Under the pieces are notes generated by a model, which had not been told where the DNA came from, made no database searches, and was given only the letters and a program-made list of their open reading frames with translations. A DNA stretch of 64,000 nt from Deltaproteobacteria bacterium (GTDB taxonomy: Bacteria > Desulfobacterota > Desulfomonilia > UBA1062). Within the stretch, counting starts at the first letter, position 1; each line of letters starts with the position of its first letter. Positions 52,276 to 61,699 of this stretch are shown here, one piece after another. Location: positions 54,097-118,096 of the forward strand of contig JAHDQN010000019.1 in the NCBI GenBank assembly GCA_018433775.1, given 5' to 3'. A program made the position numbers and the translations under genes.

Positions 52276-53421
52276 ATGGAAGCGGTGCTCACGAATCCGT
52301 CCATCACGCCCTTTCTCGTGATGGATGTCATGGAAAAGGCCAACGCCCTCGCCGCACAGGGCAGATCCGTCATCCACCTGGAGGTGGGCGAGCCGGATTT
52401 CGACACCCCGGCGTGCGTCCGGACGGCCGCGGTACGGGCCATGGAGGAAGGCAAGACCCACTACACGCATTCCCTGGGCGTCCCCGAGCTCAGGGAGGCG
52501 ATCTGCGAACACTACCTTACAACCTATGGGGTGGGGGGCATCGATCCGGAGCAGATTCTGGTGACCGCGGGCTCGTCCCCCGCGCTCCTGATCGCCATGG
52601 CCTGTCTTGCCGGGGCCGGCGACGAGGTCATCCTGACCGACCCGTACTATGCCTGCTATCCAAACTTCATCAGGGTCCTGGGCGCCTCTCCCCGGTTCGT
52701 GCCCACGGGAGGCGGTGACAGGTTCCAGCTCGACCCGCACAAGGCGGCCCGTGCCAGGAACTCCTCGACCAGGGCCCTCGTGATCAACTCGCCCGCCAAC
52801 CCCACCGGAGTCTGCCTCGATGAAGATCACCTGCGCGGGCTCTGCTCCCTGGGGCTGCCCATCATATCCGACGAAATCTACCACGGTCTCGTCTATACCG
52901 GCGGGCAGCATACCATCCTGGAGTACACGGACAATGCCGTGGTGATCAACGGCTTTTCCAAGGCCTATGCCATGACCGGCTGGCGCCTGGGCTGGGCGGT
53001 TTTTCCGAAGCGTCTCATAAGAGAGGCCCAGAAGATACAGCAGAATCTCATGATCTGCGCGCCTTCCCTTGCGCAGTGGGCCGGCGTCGCCGCGCTCACC
53101 GAAGCGGGCCCGGACGTGGAGCGCATGAAACAGGTCTTTGCGCAGCGCCGCCTCGTGATGCTTCGGGAGATGGAGGCGCACGGGCTCGACGTGGAGGTGG
53201 AGCCGGACGGCGCCTTCTACGTGCTGGTGAACATGGCGCACGTGACCCGCGATTCGTACCGGCTGGCCATGGACATCCTGGACAACACCGGGGTGGGCGT
53301 CACCCCGGGCATCGACTTCGGTCCGGGTGCGGAGCGTTATATCCGGTTTTCCTACGCCAACTCGGAGGCCGACATCCGCGAGGGTGTCTCCCGGGTGGCC
53401 GAATACCTCGGGTCGCTATGA
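52276..53421 (+). CDS. PLP-dependent class I aminotransferase
   Basis: A 381-residue fold-type I aminotransferase: VIHLEVGEPDFDTPACV, HYTHSLGVPELREAI, VTAGSSPALLIAMACLAG and NSPANPTGVCLDEDHL. The PLP lysine lies in NGFSKAYAMTGWRLGWAVFP and the substrate-carboxylate arginine in RYIRFSYANSE. This is the AspC/AlaT-like subgroup; aspartate, alanine or aromatic amino acids are possible donors. TAGGAG precedes the ATG. It overlaps engB in an ATGA junction. Confidence 0.93.
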   Translation: MEAVLTNPSITPFLVMDVMEKANALAAQGRSVIHLEVGEPDFDTPACVRTAAVRAMEEGKTHYTHSLGVPELREAICEHYLTTYGVGGIDPEQILVTAGSSPALLIAMACLAGAGDEVILTDPYYACYPNFIRVLGASPRFVPTGGGDRFQLDPHKAARARNSSTRALVINSPANPTGVCLDEDHLRGLCSLGLPIISDEIYHGLVYTGGQHTILEYTDNAVVINGFSKAYAMTGWRLGWAVFPKRLIREAQKIQQNLMICAPSLAQWAGVAALTEAGPDVERMKQVFAQRRLVMLREMEAHGLDVEVEPDGAFYVLVNMAHVTRDSYRLAMDILDNTGVGVTPGIDFGPGAERYIRFSYANSEADIREGVSRVAEYLGSL

Positions 53422-54002
53422 TCGTCAAGGTGCGAGACGCCCGGTACGCCGGGACCATCTACGAGAGCCTTCCCCGGATGCCCCAGGTCGCCTTTGCCGG
53501 CCGGTCCAACGTGGGCAAGTCTTCCCTGATCAACGCGCTGCTCAACCGCAAGTCACTGGTCAAGACCAGCAAGCAGCCGGGAAAGACCCGGAACATCAAC
53601 TTCTTTGAGGTGGATCTGGTGGATCTGCCGTCTTTGTACCTGGTGGATCTGCCGGGCTATGGATACGCGCGGGTTCCCCAGGGCATGAAGAGCGCCTGGG
53701 AGGAGCTCGCGGCCCGGTATTTCCGGAACAACGAGGACTTAAGGCTCCTCATGGTGCTCATGGACATCAGGAGGGACCCGGGAAGGGAGGAGCTCATGGC
53801 CCTGGACCTCGCCCGATCGACCGGCGCCCGCTCGCTCATCGCGGCTACCAAGGCCGACAAGCTGACCTTCAGCTCCAGGGCAAGGCGCGTGAAGGAGCTC
53901 GCCCGGCTGAGCGGTGCAGAGCCCATCCCCGTGTCCGCCGTATCCCGGGAGGGCATGGACGCCATCTGGGAATGCATTCTCCGTGAGATCGTACCCGGAT
54001 AG
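53418..54002 (+). CDS. engB: Ribosome-biogenesis GTP-binding protein EngB (YsxC/YihA)
   Basis: The ATG at 53418 overlaps the aminotransferase stop. The 194-residue GTPase shows G1 FAGRSNVGKSSLINALL, G2 SKQPGKTRNINFF, G3 LVDLPGYGYARVP, G4 AATKADKL and G5 PVSAVSREG. It acts in late 50S subunit assembly. One local feature is a short duplication in the DNA just before G3 (VDLVDLPSLYLVDLPG, with two very similar GTGGATCTG blocks). Confidence 0.95.
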   Translation: MIVKVRDARYAGTIYESLPRMPQVAFAGRSNVGKSSLINALLNRKSLVKTSKQPGKTRNINFFEVDLVDLPSLYLVDLPGYGYARVPQGMKSAWEELAARYFRNNEDLRLLMVLMDIRRDPGREELMALDLARSTGARSLIAATKADKLTFSSRARRVKELARLSGAEPIPVSAVSREGMDAIWECILREIVPG

Positions 54003-54272
54003 CCTGAAGGCGCGGAATCAGAGGATTCATCCAAGCTGCCGCCGGATTCTGTCCGGGTGAATTGATACACCAAAGGCTCATCTCACGGTTTTCCCCCTGA
54101 ATCATCTGCAGACGGGCAGGTCAAGCCATCTTCTGCAGATATGCCGGGACTCGGGGCTGTCCGGCCGGGGCGTTTCGGACAAGGCGGCGAATTTCTTTCT
54201 CCAGCGACCGGGAGCCGCGTCCCGGCATAATCCGTCTTGAAAACATGGAGAATTTGCCATACACATCAGGCA

Positions 54273-56123
54273 ATGGAAAAATTCGACATCGTCATCATCG
54301 GCGCCGGCCATGCCGGTGCAGAGGCAGCATATGCGGCATCCAAGTTCGGACTTGAGGTCGGCCTGTTCACCCTGAATATGGACACCGTGGGCTGTATGCC
54401 CTGCAGCCCCTCCATCGGCGGGCTCGCCAAGAGCCATCTGGTCAAGGAGATCGACGCCTTGGGCGGCATCATGGCCGAGGCGGCCGACGAGACAGCCATC
54501 CAGTACCGGGTGCTCAACACCCGGAAAGGCCCTGCAGTGCGCGCCACGCGCACCCAGAACGACCGGCGCCTCTACGAGGCAGCCGTCAAGTCCCGGCTGG
54601 AATGCTCGGGCATTCATCTGCGGCAGGTGCGGATCGACAGCATCGTGGTGGAGGGTTCACGGGTCAGGGGCGTGGTGGACCACCTGGGGGCGTTTATCGG
54701 GGCAGGTGCCGTCATCGTGGCGGCAGGCACCTTTCTCTCCGGCACCATACACATCGGCGACAAGCGGATTCCTGCGGGCAGGGCGGGCGAAGAGGGGGCC
54801 TACGAGCTCGCGGAAAGCCTCAAGGCCCTGGGACTGGCCGTGGGGAGACACAAGACCGGAACCCCGCCGAGACTGCATCGCGACTCCATCGACCTGAGTG
54901 CGCTTGTCCGGCAGGATCCTCTGGAGGGCTGCATGCCCTTCGCGTTCGAATCGAACGGGTCGAGTCTGCCCCAGCTGCCGTGCTACCTGGCGCGGACCAC
55001 ACTGGACACCCATGAGACCATCCGGAAGAATATACACCACAGCGCGCTGTACTCAGGCGCAATCACCGGTACGCCCGCCCGGTATTGTCCCTCCCTCGAG
55101 GACAAGATCATGCGCTTCGGCGACCGGCAGGGCCACCAGGTGATCATCGAGCCTGAGGGGCTCTCCACCCGGGAGGTCTATGCATCGGGCCTGGGAAACT
55201 CCCTGCCCGTGGACATCCAGTGGGAGGTCGTCAGGTCCGTGCCCGGGCTGGAGAAGGCCGAGATCATCCGGCCCGCATATGCCATCGAGTACGAATATAT
55301 CCTGCCAACCCAGCTCATGAGGACCCTGGAGACCAAGTGTGTCGAGGGGCTCTACCTCGCGGGCCAGGTAAACGGCACCTCGGGCTACGAGGAGGCCGCG
55401 GCGCAGGGACTTGCGGCCGCGGTCAACGCATGCCGAAAGCTCCGGGGGGAGGAGCCCTTTATCCTGGACCGCTCCCGGGCATACATGGCGGTCATGATCG
55501 ACGACCTGGTGACCCGGGGCACCTCCGAGCCCTACCGGATGTTTACCTCGCGGGCGGAGTACCGTCTCGTGCTCAGGGAGACCAATGCCCTCTTCAGGCT
55601 CACGGATGAGGCGTACGGCCTGGGGCTCGTCACCCGGGAGAGGAGGGCGCGGGTGCAGGAGATCGTGAGCGAGATGCAGAATCTGGAGACTCATCTGGAA
55701 AAGACGAGCGTGGTGATCCCCAGGGATATGCCCCATATCGGCCCCTCCCGCGGTGCGGATGGCGAGCGCGTCAGCCTCAGGCGCCTTCTGAAACGGCCCG
55801 AGATGAGTATGGAAGATCTTCGGTCACGGGGCCTCGTCCCGCCTCACGTGAGTCCGTTGAGCGGCATGGAGGTCGAGGTCCGGATCAAGTACGAAGGATA
55901 CATAGCCCGGCAGCAGGGCGACATTCGGCAGCTCCAGGAACTCGAACGGGTGAAGATCCCGGTCGGCCTTTCCTACGAGGACATACCCGGGCTCTCCAAC
56001 GAGCTCAAGTCGCGGCTGGAGAAGATCAGGCCGCAGACGCTCGGGCAGGCGGCGCTGCTCGAGGGCATGACTCCGGCCGGGTTGAAGGCCATCAGGATAG
56101 GGATCAGAGCTCCAGGTTCCTGA
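54273..56123 (+). CDS. mnmG: tRNA uridine 5-carboxymethylaminomethyl modification enzyme MnmG (GidA)
   Basis: A 616-residue FAD protein. The N-terminal Rossmann motif is [84 protein letters not shown] and [20 protein letters not shown] follow, with the MnmE-binding C-terminal helices after. With MnmE it modifies U34 of tRNA. ATG 54273 gives the family start [12 protein letters not shown]; an upstream TTG is unlikely. Unlike many bacteria, mnmG is not next to rsmG, which lies 36 kb away. It is convergent with the PilZ gene (20-nt overlap). Confidence 0.97.
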   Translation: MEKFDIVIIGAGHAGAEAAYAASKFGLEVGLFTLNMDTVGCMPCSPSIGGLAKSHLVKEIDALGGIMAEAADETAIQYRVLNTRKGPAVRATRTQNDRRLYEAAVKSRLECSGIHLRQVRIDSIVVEGSRVRGVVDHLGAFIGAGAVIVAAGTFLSGTIHIGDKRIPAGRAGEEGAYELAESLKALGLAVGRHKTGTPPRLHRDSIDLSALVRQDPLEGCMPFAFESNGSSLPQLPCYLARTTLDTHETIRKNIHHSALYSGAITGTPARYCPSLEDKIMRFGDRQGHQVIIEPEGLSTREVYASGLGNSLPVDIQWEVVRSVPGLEKAEIIRPAYAIEYEYILPTQLMRTLETKCVEGLYLAGQVNGTSGYEEAAAQGLAAAVNACRKLRGEEPFILDRSRAYMAVMIDDLVTRGTSEPYRMFTSRAEYRLVLRETNALFRLTDEAYGLGLVTRERRARVQEIVSEMQNLETHLEKTSVVIPRDMPHIGPSRGADGERVSLRRLLKRPEMSMEDLRSRGLVPPHVSPLSGMEVEVRIKYEGYIARQQGDIRQLQELERVKIPVGLSYEDIPGLSNELKSRLEKIRPQTLGQAALLEGMTPAGLKAIRIGIRAPGS

Positions 56124-57201
56124 TGGCGGCCAGGATGCCCGCCTGCCTCTTGAACACGTAGTGCTGGAGATACTGGTAGTCCGAGGGGTGGAACTTGAGC
56201 GATATCCCGTAATTGCAGGAACCGTCATTGCCGTTTCCCTTGAACATGACTTCGCCCGTGCCCAGCAGGGTGCGGTTCGAAGGCAGCGCCAGGGCCACCG
56301 GGCAGACCTGGCTTTTCTCCAGCCCCGTATACGGCGAGACCAGCCCCACGCCCCCTTCGCTCACGTCGCGGACGGGTGCGGAAACGGTCTGGTGCGTCTT
56401 GGGCAGGACATGGATGACAACCGGTTCCTTGGGATCAGGCTCCACGCGGAAGAACTTGCGCTTCTGGAAGTAGATCCTCCCGGGAAGGAAGACCGTTATC
56501 TTGCCCATGCGGCAGCTGTCCACGGCGAAGTCAAAGCCCATTGTCTCCTCGTCCTCGGTGAAGAAGCCGGAGAGCATTTTCCCTCTGCCGAACTGATTGT
56601 ACAACCCCACGAATTCCTCGGGGCTGAAGTTGTCGAGAACGAGCTTGGTCTCGATCTCTCCCACCATCTGAATGATGTCACAGGTCACGGTCAGGGTGGG
56701 GAGGTCCTCCCGGAACTGACAGGTGAGCAGAATTTTGGCCCGGTGCCGAAGGATTCTCCTGAACAGGGGCCGGATGATCTCGGGGTCATGAGCGGGTTTG
56801 TCCGGGAGCCGGGTCTTTTTCCCGGGTGTTTCGGGGATGGTGACCAGCTCCTGCTGCTTCTGAAGGAAGGTGATGAAACCGAGCACCATGAGCCGGTCGA
56901 GCCGGGAGGAGTCGAGGAAGATGATCCCCTGGGCCGCGTAGTCCATGAGGTTCATCTGCATGATTTTGCTGGTGGTGTAGATGATGATGGGTCCCAGGAT
57001 GCCCCTGTCGCGGATGTGGCCGACGACCTCGCCGAAATTTCTGAAAAAGGGCAGCACCACGATATCCTTGGGCGAGCCTTCCTTGAGCAGCTCCAGGATC
57101 AGGCTTTTGATATCGAGGATCCTTACGGGGAACTCGTTGCCCCGTAGTCCCAAGTCCCCGGCGTTCTCCCGGGTGATCCATACCACTGCTGCATCGCCCA
57201 T
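56104..57201 (-). CDS. PilZ-domain protein with N-terminal receiver-like region
   Basis: A 365-residue protein. The C-terminal PilZ domain (about 250-350) keeps both c-di-GMP motifs: RxxxR in [13 protein letters not shown] and DxSxxG in [14 protein letters not shown]. The first 120 residues look like a degenerate receiver fold ([32 protein letters not shown]). A middle segment may be a second PilZ-N/YcgR-like domain ([20 protein letters not shown]). It should be a c-di-GMP effector. A PilF-like lipoprotein gene lies 11 bp upstream, hinting at pilus control. Confidence 0.83.
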   Translation of the reverse strand: MGDAAVVWITRENAGDLGLRGNEFPVRILDIKSLILELLKEGSPKDIVVLPFFRNFGEVVGHIRDRGILGPIIIYTTSKIMQMNLMDYAAQGIIFLDSSRLDRLMVLGFITFLQKQQELVTIPETPGKKTRLPDKPAHDPEIIRPLFRRILRHRAKILLTCQFREDLPTLTVTCDIIQMVGEIETKLVLDNFSPEEFVGLYNQFGRGKMLSGFFTEDEETMGFDFAVDSCRMGKITVFLPGRIYFQKRKFFRVEPDPKEPVVIHVLPKTHQTVSAPVRDVSEGGVGLVSPYTGLEKSQVCPVALALPSNRTLLGTGEVMFKGNGNDGSCNYGISLKFHPSDYQYLQHYVFKRQAGILAAIRNLEL

Positions 57202-57212
57202 GATCCCTGCCC

Positions 57213-57989
57213 CTACTCCGGTTCGCCCAGGTCCTGCAGGCTCTGTCTCGCCCTCGCGCCCATCAGTCCGTTCTCGTCCAGGCGGATCACCTCCCGGAGA
57301 TGCCGGGCCGCACTGCCGGTGTCGCCTGTCTTGAAAAAGGCCTGGGCGAGCTCCCAGTGCGCCTCGGTATACTGGGGAAACTCAAGGATGGCCTTCTCGA
57401 AGGCCTCGATGGCGCGCTTGTCCTGTCCCTGCTTCAAGAACGCCTGTCCAAGGATGTTCCAGGCAGGGGCATAGTGGCTGTTTTCCTCCAGTGCCTTCTT
57501 CGCCGCCTGCTCCGCCTCTGGGTATCGCCTGGTCTGGTAGTACACGGAGGCCAGATTGTAGTGTGCGTACTCCGGCGTGGCGTAGAGCTCGTCCTTCAGG
57601 GCGTTTTTGAAGGACTGGATTGCCTCTTCGGGCCTGTCCATGCTCACCAGGATGGACCCTTTCAGGTTGTATGCCTCGCTCTTGAGGCCGGGGTGCTCCA
57701 GACCGAGCCTGCCTGCCAGGTCTACTGCCGTGGACGCATTCTCCAGGGCCCTGTCGAGCCGCTCGGTTCTCCAGTAGGCCAGGGCGTAGGCATAATACAC
57801 CTCGGGATCCTTCGGGTTCGCCTGAGCTGCACGCTTGAGCTCGACCAGGGCGCCCTGGATGTCGTTCTGCTGGATCTTTCCCATGGCGATGGCCACCATG
57901 GGCTTCGAGAGCTCGCGCTTCTGCTGGAAGGTGGACGCGCACCCCGCAAGCAGGACGAGGATGAATGCCAAAAAACATGCTTTTCTCAT
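57213..57989 (-). CDS. PilF/PilW-like TPR lipoprotein
   Basis: From ATG 57987-57989 the product has a lipoprotein signal (ACFLAFILVLLAGC) and about six TPR units (VEYYAYALAYWRTERLDRAL-like, YNLKGSILVSMDRPEEAIQS, YNLASVYYQTRRYPEAEQAA, NILGQAFLKQGQDKRAIEAF). Size (258 residues) and layout match PilF, the outer-membrane pilotin that stabilises type IV pilus secretins. The pilus operon in this window has no pilotin, which makes the assignment attractive. It is unlinked to that operon by 18 kb, so the role remains inferred. Confidence 0.75.
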   Translation of the reverse strand: MRKACFLAFILVLLAGCASTFQQKRELSKPMVAIAMGKIQQNDIQGALVELKRAAQANPKDPEVYYAYALAYWRTERLDRALENASTAVDLAGRLGLEHPGLKSEAYNLKGSILVSMDRPEEAIQSFKNALKDELYATPEYAHYNLASVYYQTRRYPEAEQAAKKALEENSHYAPAWNILGQAFLKQGQDKRAIEAFEKAILEFPQYTEAHWELAQAFFKTGDTGSAARHLREVIRLDENGLMGARARQSLQDLGEPE

Positions 57990-58011
57990 GAAGAGTTCCT
58001 CTTGCTTTCTC

Positions 58012-58614
58012 TTACCGGGTCGTTTTGCCGATGACATACCAGCCGTCTTCCGTGTCCGATGCCGTATTCACCACCAGGTGGACCATCGAGAGGCCCGGAA
58101 AGAACCCTTTGAGCTCGTCCAGATCCACGGGCTCGAATTTCTTGAGGTTGTTGTGATAGGCCTCCGGGGTGAGCGCATTGGATTCGTAGTTTTCCTTCGT
58201 GCGCCTGGAGATCTTGTCCAGGGAGTAGGCCTCGGGCGCGCTCGTCTGCTGGATGATGAAGGTCTTGTTGTTCCGCGCGGCAACCTCAGCCGCCCTCTTT
58301 CTCAGCGACTGGCTGACGAAGGTGGCGTCCAGGATGACCCCCTTTCCCTGTGAGGCCAGCTCGTCTGCCAGCGAAAACATCCGGTCGTAGACGAGCTTTC
58401 TCTTGTCCATGTTCGAAGCCACCTTTTCGTCGAAGATGTCTTCGCCTTTGAGAACATCGCGGCGGATCAGATCGGTCCGGAGGATGGTGTATCCCTTGAT
58501 ACGGGCGATCACCTCCATGGTCTCGGTCTTGTTGGTGGCGGGAAGCCCGCACGCGATCAGGACCGCCTCGTCATCGATCTCCCGCCTCACGAAATCAGTG
58601 AACTGCTCCCTCAT
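58012..58614 (-). CDS. P-loop kinase-like protein (COG0645 type) with altered Walker A
   Basis: ATG at 58612-58614 follows GGAGGAG by 7 nt. The 200-residue product has an N-terminal nucleotide-binding region VLIACGLPATNKTETMEVIA, where most relatives have GxPATGKST. A kinase-like LRTDLIRRDVLKGE and VILDATFVSQSLRKRAAEVA follow, with an arginine-rich lid (LDKISRRTKEN). Such kinases are often the C-terminal half of a protein fused to an APH-like kinase. Here the two are separate genes in one operon with a PHP phosphoesterase between them. Substrate unknown. Confidence 0.75.
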   Translation of the reverse strand: MREQFTDFVRREIDDEAVLIACGLPATNKTETMEVIARIKGYTILRTDLIRRDVLKGEDIFDEKVASNMDKRKLVYDRMFSLADELASQGKGVILDATFVSQSLRKRAAEVAARNNKTFIIQQTSAPEAYSLDKISRRTKENYESNALTPEAYHNNLKKFEPVDLDELKGFFPGLSMVHLVVNTASDTEDGWYVIGKTTR

Positions 58615-58700
58615 GAATCCGCTCCTCCATGGCACACGTATTCCTTTACCCTTTATACCACAAGTGTACGCCAGGCAAAGCCTGAACTTTCAGGATCCGC

Positions 58701-59573
58701 TCAGAAATCGAACTGGCCGGCCACCCAGCCGGGGATTGCAGCGGTTCCCATCACGGGCGGCTGCTGATGGCAGTCGGACCCGCCGGTAGCCATCAGGGCG
58801 TTCTGCCTGATGAAATCGAGATACGCACGGACATGGGCCTTGTCGTGGCGCGAGTGCCAGCACTCGATCCCGTCGATGAAGTCCAGCATGGAACCCCGGA
58901 TGATCTCGAGCTGTTTTTCCAGGGAGTCGGTGAGCGAGACCAGGGAGGTCCCGTTGGGGTCGCCCGGGTGGGCCAGGACGAGCCTGCCCCCGGCCCCCCT
59001 GACGAGGGACGAGGCCTCCATGAGGCTCAGGGGCATCTTGGGCACGTCGCACTTCACCAGGTAGCGGTCGAACGCCTCCTGCTTGTCGCGTACGATGCCC
59101 TTTTCGATGAGGTAGGCGGCGATGTGCGGCCGGGCAAGGGCGCCGTCCGCCCCGGCCTGGATCGCCTCCATGTCAGAGCCCGTGAACTCGGGCAGACCCT
59201 GGGCACGGAACTCCGTGTTGAGGTTTTCCATGATCTGCCGGGCCCGCTCTATCCGGTGACTGCGGAGATGGGAGAGCTTTTCCGTCAAGGCGGTGTTGCG
59301 ATAGTCGAAGCCGTAGCCCAGGACATCCAGGGAAACCCCCTTGCCTGCGCGGAAGCCGGGATGGGAGAAGCTGATGTTGAGCTCCACCCCGGTGACGAAC
59401 CGCATGCCGTACTGCTTGGCGAGGAGCCTCGCTTGCTCCTGGGCGGCGATGGAGTCGTGGTCCGTGATGGAGATGACCTCGATTCCCCGCCTGGAGGCCT
59501 CGGCAAAGATGTCCTGGATGTCCCATCTGCCGTCCGAGCCGTTCTTCGAATGGATGTGGAGGTCGATCTTCAC
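58701..59573 (-). CDS. PHP-domain metal-dependent phosphoesterase (RNase AM-like family)
   Basis: A 290-residue PHP protein with DLHIHSKNGSDGRWDIQDIF, ISITDHDSIAAQEQARLL, the acidic VELNISFSHPGF, LVLAHPGDPNG and ATGGSDCHQQPP. The helical insert (ALARPHIAAYLIEKG) is usual in the YciV/TrpH group, which removes nucleotides from 3',5'-bisphosphates or RNA 5' ends. It starts with GTG in a GTGA overlap with the APH-like gene, so the two are translationally coupled. This is the second stand-alone PHP gene of the window, after 26625-27491. Confidence 0.88.
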   Translation of the reverse strand: MKIDLHIHSKNGSDGRWDIQDIFAEASRRGIEVISITDHDSIAAQEQARLLAKQYGMRFVTGVELNISFSHPGFRAGKGVSLDVLGYGFDYRNTALTEKLSHLRSHRIERARQIMENLNTEFRAQGLPEFTGSDMEAIQAGADGALARPHIAAYLIEKGIVRDKQEAFDRYLVKCDVPKMPLSLMEASSLVRGAGGRLVLAHPGDPNGTSLVSLTDSLEKQLEIIRGSMLDFIDGIECWHSRHDKAHVRAYLDFIRQNALMATGGSDCHQQPPVMGTAAIPGWVAGQFDF

Positions 59574-60577
59574 GACGCGATGTACCGGTGGGCGAGATCG
59601 TAATACCTGCGGGCGGTCTCGAAGGCGGCCTTTTTCCGCGATTCGTCGAGCCCGGCGTCGTCGAGCATGAAGGAGGTGACCTTGGCCCGGACGTACGCCC
59701 GGTACACCTTGTAGAACAGGAGCACCCCCTCCATGGCGGCGTCGCCCGAGGCCTCGATGAATGACCTCACGAACACGTCGCCCAGGTCGCCCCGGCCGTT
59801 GTAGTCGAAGTCCATGGAAAGGAAGGCCACGTCGGAGGCCACGTCGCCGAAGCGGAACCGTTCGTTGAACTCGATGCAGTCGAACACGAAGACGTCCGGG
59901 CCGTCCAGGCAGATGTGCTGCAGGTGGAGGTCTCCGTGGCAGTCCTTGATCCATCCCGCCGCTATGCGATCTTCGAAGAGGGGGACGTTTTTGTCCATGA
60001 AGTCCCTGCTCCACGACTCCAGGGCATCGAACCGGCCCCGGTCGACCGGGCCGCCCACGTACTTGCGGGTCTGGTCGAAGTTTTCGATGACATTGGTGGC
60101 GATGACGTCCGGGGAGCCGAAGGGCCGCGACTTCTCGTCGCAGGCGATGAGGCGGTAGAGCCCAGCCAGGTGACTGCCCACCCGCTCCATCTCGGCCGGC
60201 GTGATCCGGTTTCTGGGCAGGAGGTTATAGAGCATCTGCCCCTCGTCGATGCGTTTCATCTTCAGGACATGCTCGACGACGTTCGAATCGTCCCCGATCA
60301 GATAGCCGTCTCCTTTCTGCGAGACGGGGAGCACGTCCAGATAGATGCCGGGAGAGAAGCGGCGGTTGAGCCTGAGCTCCTCATGCGTGTAGAACTCCCT
60401 CTTCTCCCGGGTGGAGAAATCGAGAAAGCCGAAGTCCACCGGTTTTTTGAGCTTGTAGACATACTCGTCACCGATGAACACCCAGGATATGTGGGTCTGG
60501 ACGAGGGTGACGCTTTTCGGTTTCTCCGGGTAGGCATCCGGATTCTGCAAGAATTCGATCAAGGTTTTCTCCGCCAT
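59570..60577 (-). CDS. Aminoglycoside phosphotransferase-like kinase (COG2187 type)
   Basis: A 335-residue protein with an APH/protein-kinase-like fold. An N-terminal lobe contains TLVQTHISWVFIGDEYVYKL and KPVDFGFLDFSTREKR. The catalytic loop is KDCHGDLHLQHICLDG and the metal-binding segment VFDCIEFNERFRFGDVASDV. COG2187 proteins are widespread, often fused to a COG0645 kinase, and their substrate is not known; antibiotic resistance should not be assumed. AGGAGGAG precedes the ATG inside the 3' end of rlmN. Residue calls are seen; function is open. Confidence 0.85.
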   Translation of the reverse strand: MAEKTLIEFLQNPDAYPEKPKSVTLVQTHISWVFIGDEYVYKLKKPVDFGFLDFSTREKREFYTHEELRLNRRFSPGIYLDVLPVSQKGDGYLIGDDSNVVEHVLKMKRIDEGQMLYNLLPRNRITPAEMERVGSHLAGLYRLIACDEKSRPFGSPDVIATNVIENFDQTRKYVGGPVDRGRFDALESWSRDFMDKNVPLFEDRIAAGWIKDCHGDLHLQHICLDGPDVFVFDCIEFNERFRFGDVASDVAFLSMDFDYNGRGDLGDVFVRSFIEASGDAAMEGVLLFYKVYRAYVRAKVTSFMLDDAGLDESRKKAAFETARRYYDLAHRYIAS

Positions 60578-61586
60578 GGGTTACTCCTCCTGCAAGCTGG
60601 CCACAGGCCGCCAGGATATCATTCCCCTTTTCCTTTCGCACCATCACGGCATAGGGGGACTTCTTCAACTGCTCTTCAAAGGCGAGCACCGCCGGGCGCT
60701 CCGGTGCCTGGAGTTCGCACCCGGGCCAGGGGTTGAAGGGGATGAGGTTCACCTTGACCTTCAGCCCGTGGAGAATCCGGATGAGCTCCCGGACATCCTT
60801 GAGCGAATCGTTCACCCCCCTGATCAGGACATACTCCACGGTGATCCTCCGGCGGTTGGGAAGCTGGAAGGAGCGAAGCGCATCCATGAGCTCGGGGAGC
60901 GGGTATTTACGGGTAATGGGCATGAGGCGCTGCCGGGTCGCGTCGTTCGACGCGTTGAGCGACACGGCCAGAGCCGCATCGGTATCCCTGGCCAGGGTTT
61001 TGAGCCGGGGCACGATCCCGCAGGTGGAGATGGTGACCCGCCTGCGGGAGAACCGGGGGCCGTCCGCGTCGGTGAGGATGCGCACGGCCTTGACCACGTT
61101 GTCGTAGTTGAGCAGCGGCTCCCCCATGCCCATGAACACGATGTTCCGGAAATTTCTCTGCGGGTAGGCCCGCACGGGATGGAGCACCTGGGAGACGATC
61201 TCGGACACTTCCAGGTTGCGGATGAATCCCATGGACGCGGTGTAGCAGAACCGGCACCCCATGGCGCACCCCGCCTGGGAGGATACGCAGATGCTCCAGT
61301 GGTCTTTCTCCGGCATGAGGACGCTCTCGATGACGCGGCCGTCATGCAGGCGGTAGGCGATCTTCTGCGTGCCGTCAACGGACTCCTGCGAGTCCGCCAC
61401 CTCGGGATAGGATATGGCGACCCTTTCCGAGAGCTCCTCCCGGAGCTGCCCGGGGATGTTGGTCATCTCGCGGACATGGCCTGCGGCCTTGCCGAAGACC
61501 CAGTTGAAGATCTGGCCCCCCCGGAAGGGTTTGTCGGTGAACAGGCTCTTCATGTCCTGTTTGTCGAGATCGAGTAGATTGATCAT
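60468..61586 (-). CDS. rlmN: 23S rRNA (adenine-2503-C2)-methyltransferase RlmN
   Basis: A radical-SAM methyltransferase of 372 codons. It has the cluster motif CAMGCRFCYTAS, VFMGMGEPLLNYDNVVKAVR, STCGIVPRL, NLIPFNPWPG and the C-terminal catalytic cysteine in AACGQLAGG. It methylates A2503 of 23S rRNA and A37 of some tRNAs. Homologues end soon after ACGQL. This frame runs 36 codons further, through the ribosome site and first 110 nt of the APH-like gene. The added tail looks random, which suggests a lost stop codon or a small frame error. Confidence 0.94.
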   Translation of the reverse strand: MINLLDLDKQDMKSLFTDKPFRGGQIFNWVFGKAAGHVREMTNIPGQLREELSERVAISYPEVADSQESVDGTQKIAYRLHDGRVIESVLMPEKDHWSICVSSQAGCAMGCRFCYTASMGFIRNLEVSEIVSQVLHPVRAYPQRNFRNIVFMGMGEPLLNYDNVVKAVRILTDADGPRFSRRRVTISTCGIVPRLKTLARDTDAALAVSLNASNDATRQRLMPITRKYPLPELMDALRSFQLPNRRRITVEYVLIRGVNDSLKDVRELIRILHGLKVKVNLIPFNPWPGCELQAPERPAVLAFEEQLKKSPYAVMVRKEKGNDILAACGQLAGGVTHGGENLDRILAESGCLPGETEKRHPRPDPHILGVHR

Positions 61587-61609
61587 GGCTTCTTTACAAT
61601 TAAAAAAGG

Positions 61610-61686
61610 TGGTGCGCCCGACAGGAATTGAACCTGTGGCCTTAGGCTCCGGAGGCCTACGCTCTATCCAACTGAGCTACGGGCGC
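61610..61686 (-). tRNA. tRNA-Arg (anticodon CCG)
   Basis: The minus strand folds as a complete tRNA. The acceptor is GCGCCCG/CGGGCGC with discriminator A and an encoded CCA end. The D arm has GTAGCTCAGTTGGATAGAGC. The anticodon stem TAGGC/GCCTA holds loop CTCCGGA (anticodon CCG), and the T arm contains GGTTCAATTCC. It reads the CGG arginine codon, which is frequent in these GC-rich genes. It lies between rlmN and the vWA gene on the same strand. Confidence 0.96.
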
Positions 61687-61699
61687 ACACGCGTTGCTG

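Noticed and set aside
59570..60577. Aminoglycoside resistance gene
   Set aside because: The APH-like fold is clear, but COG2187 members are general chromosomal genes of unknown substrate; the context gives no sign of resistance.
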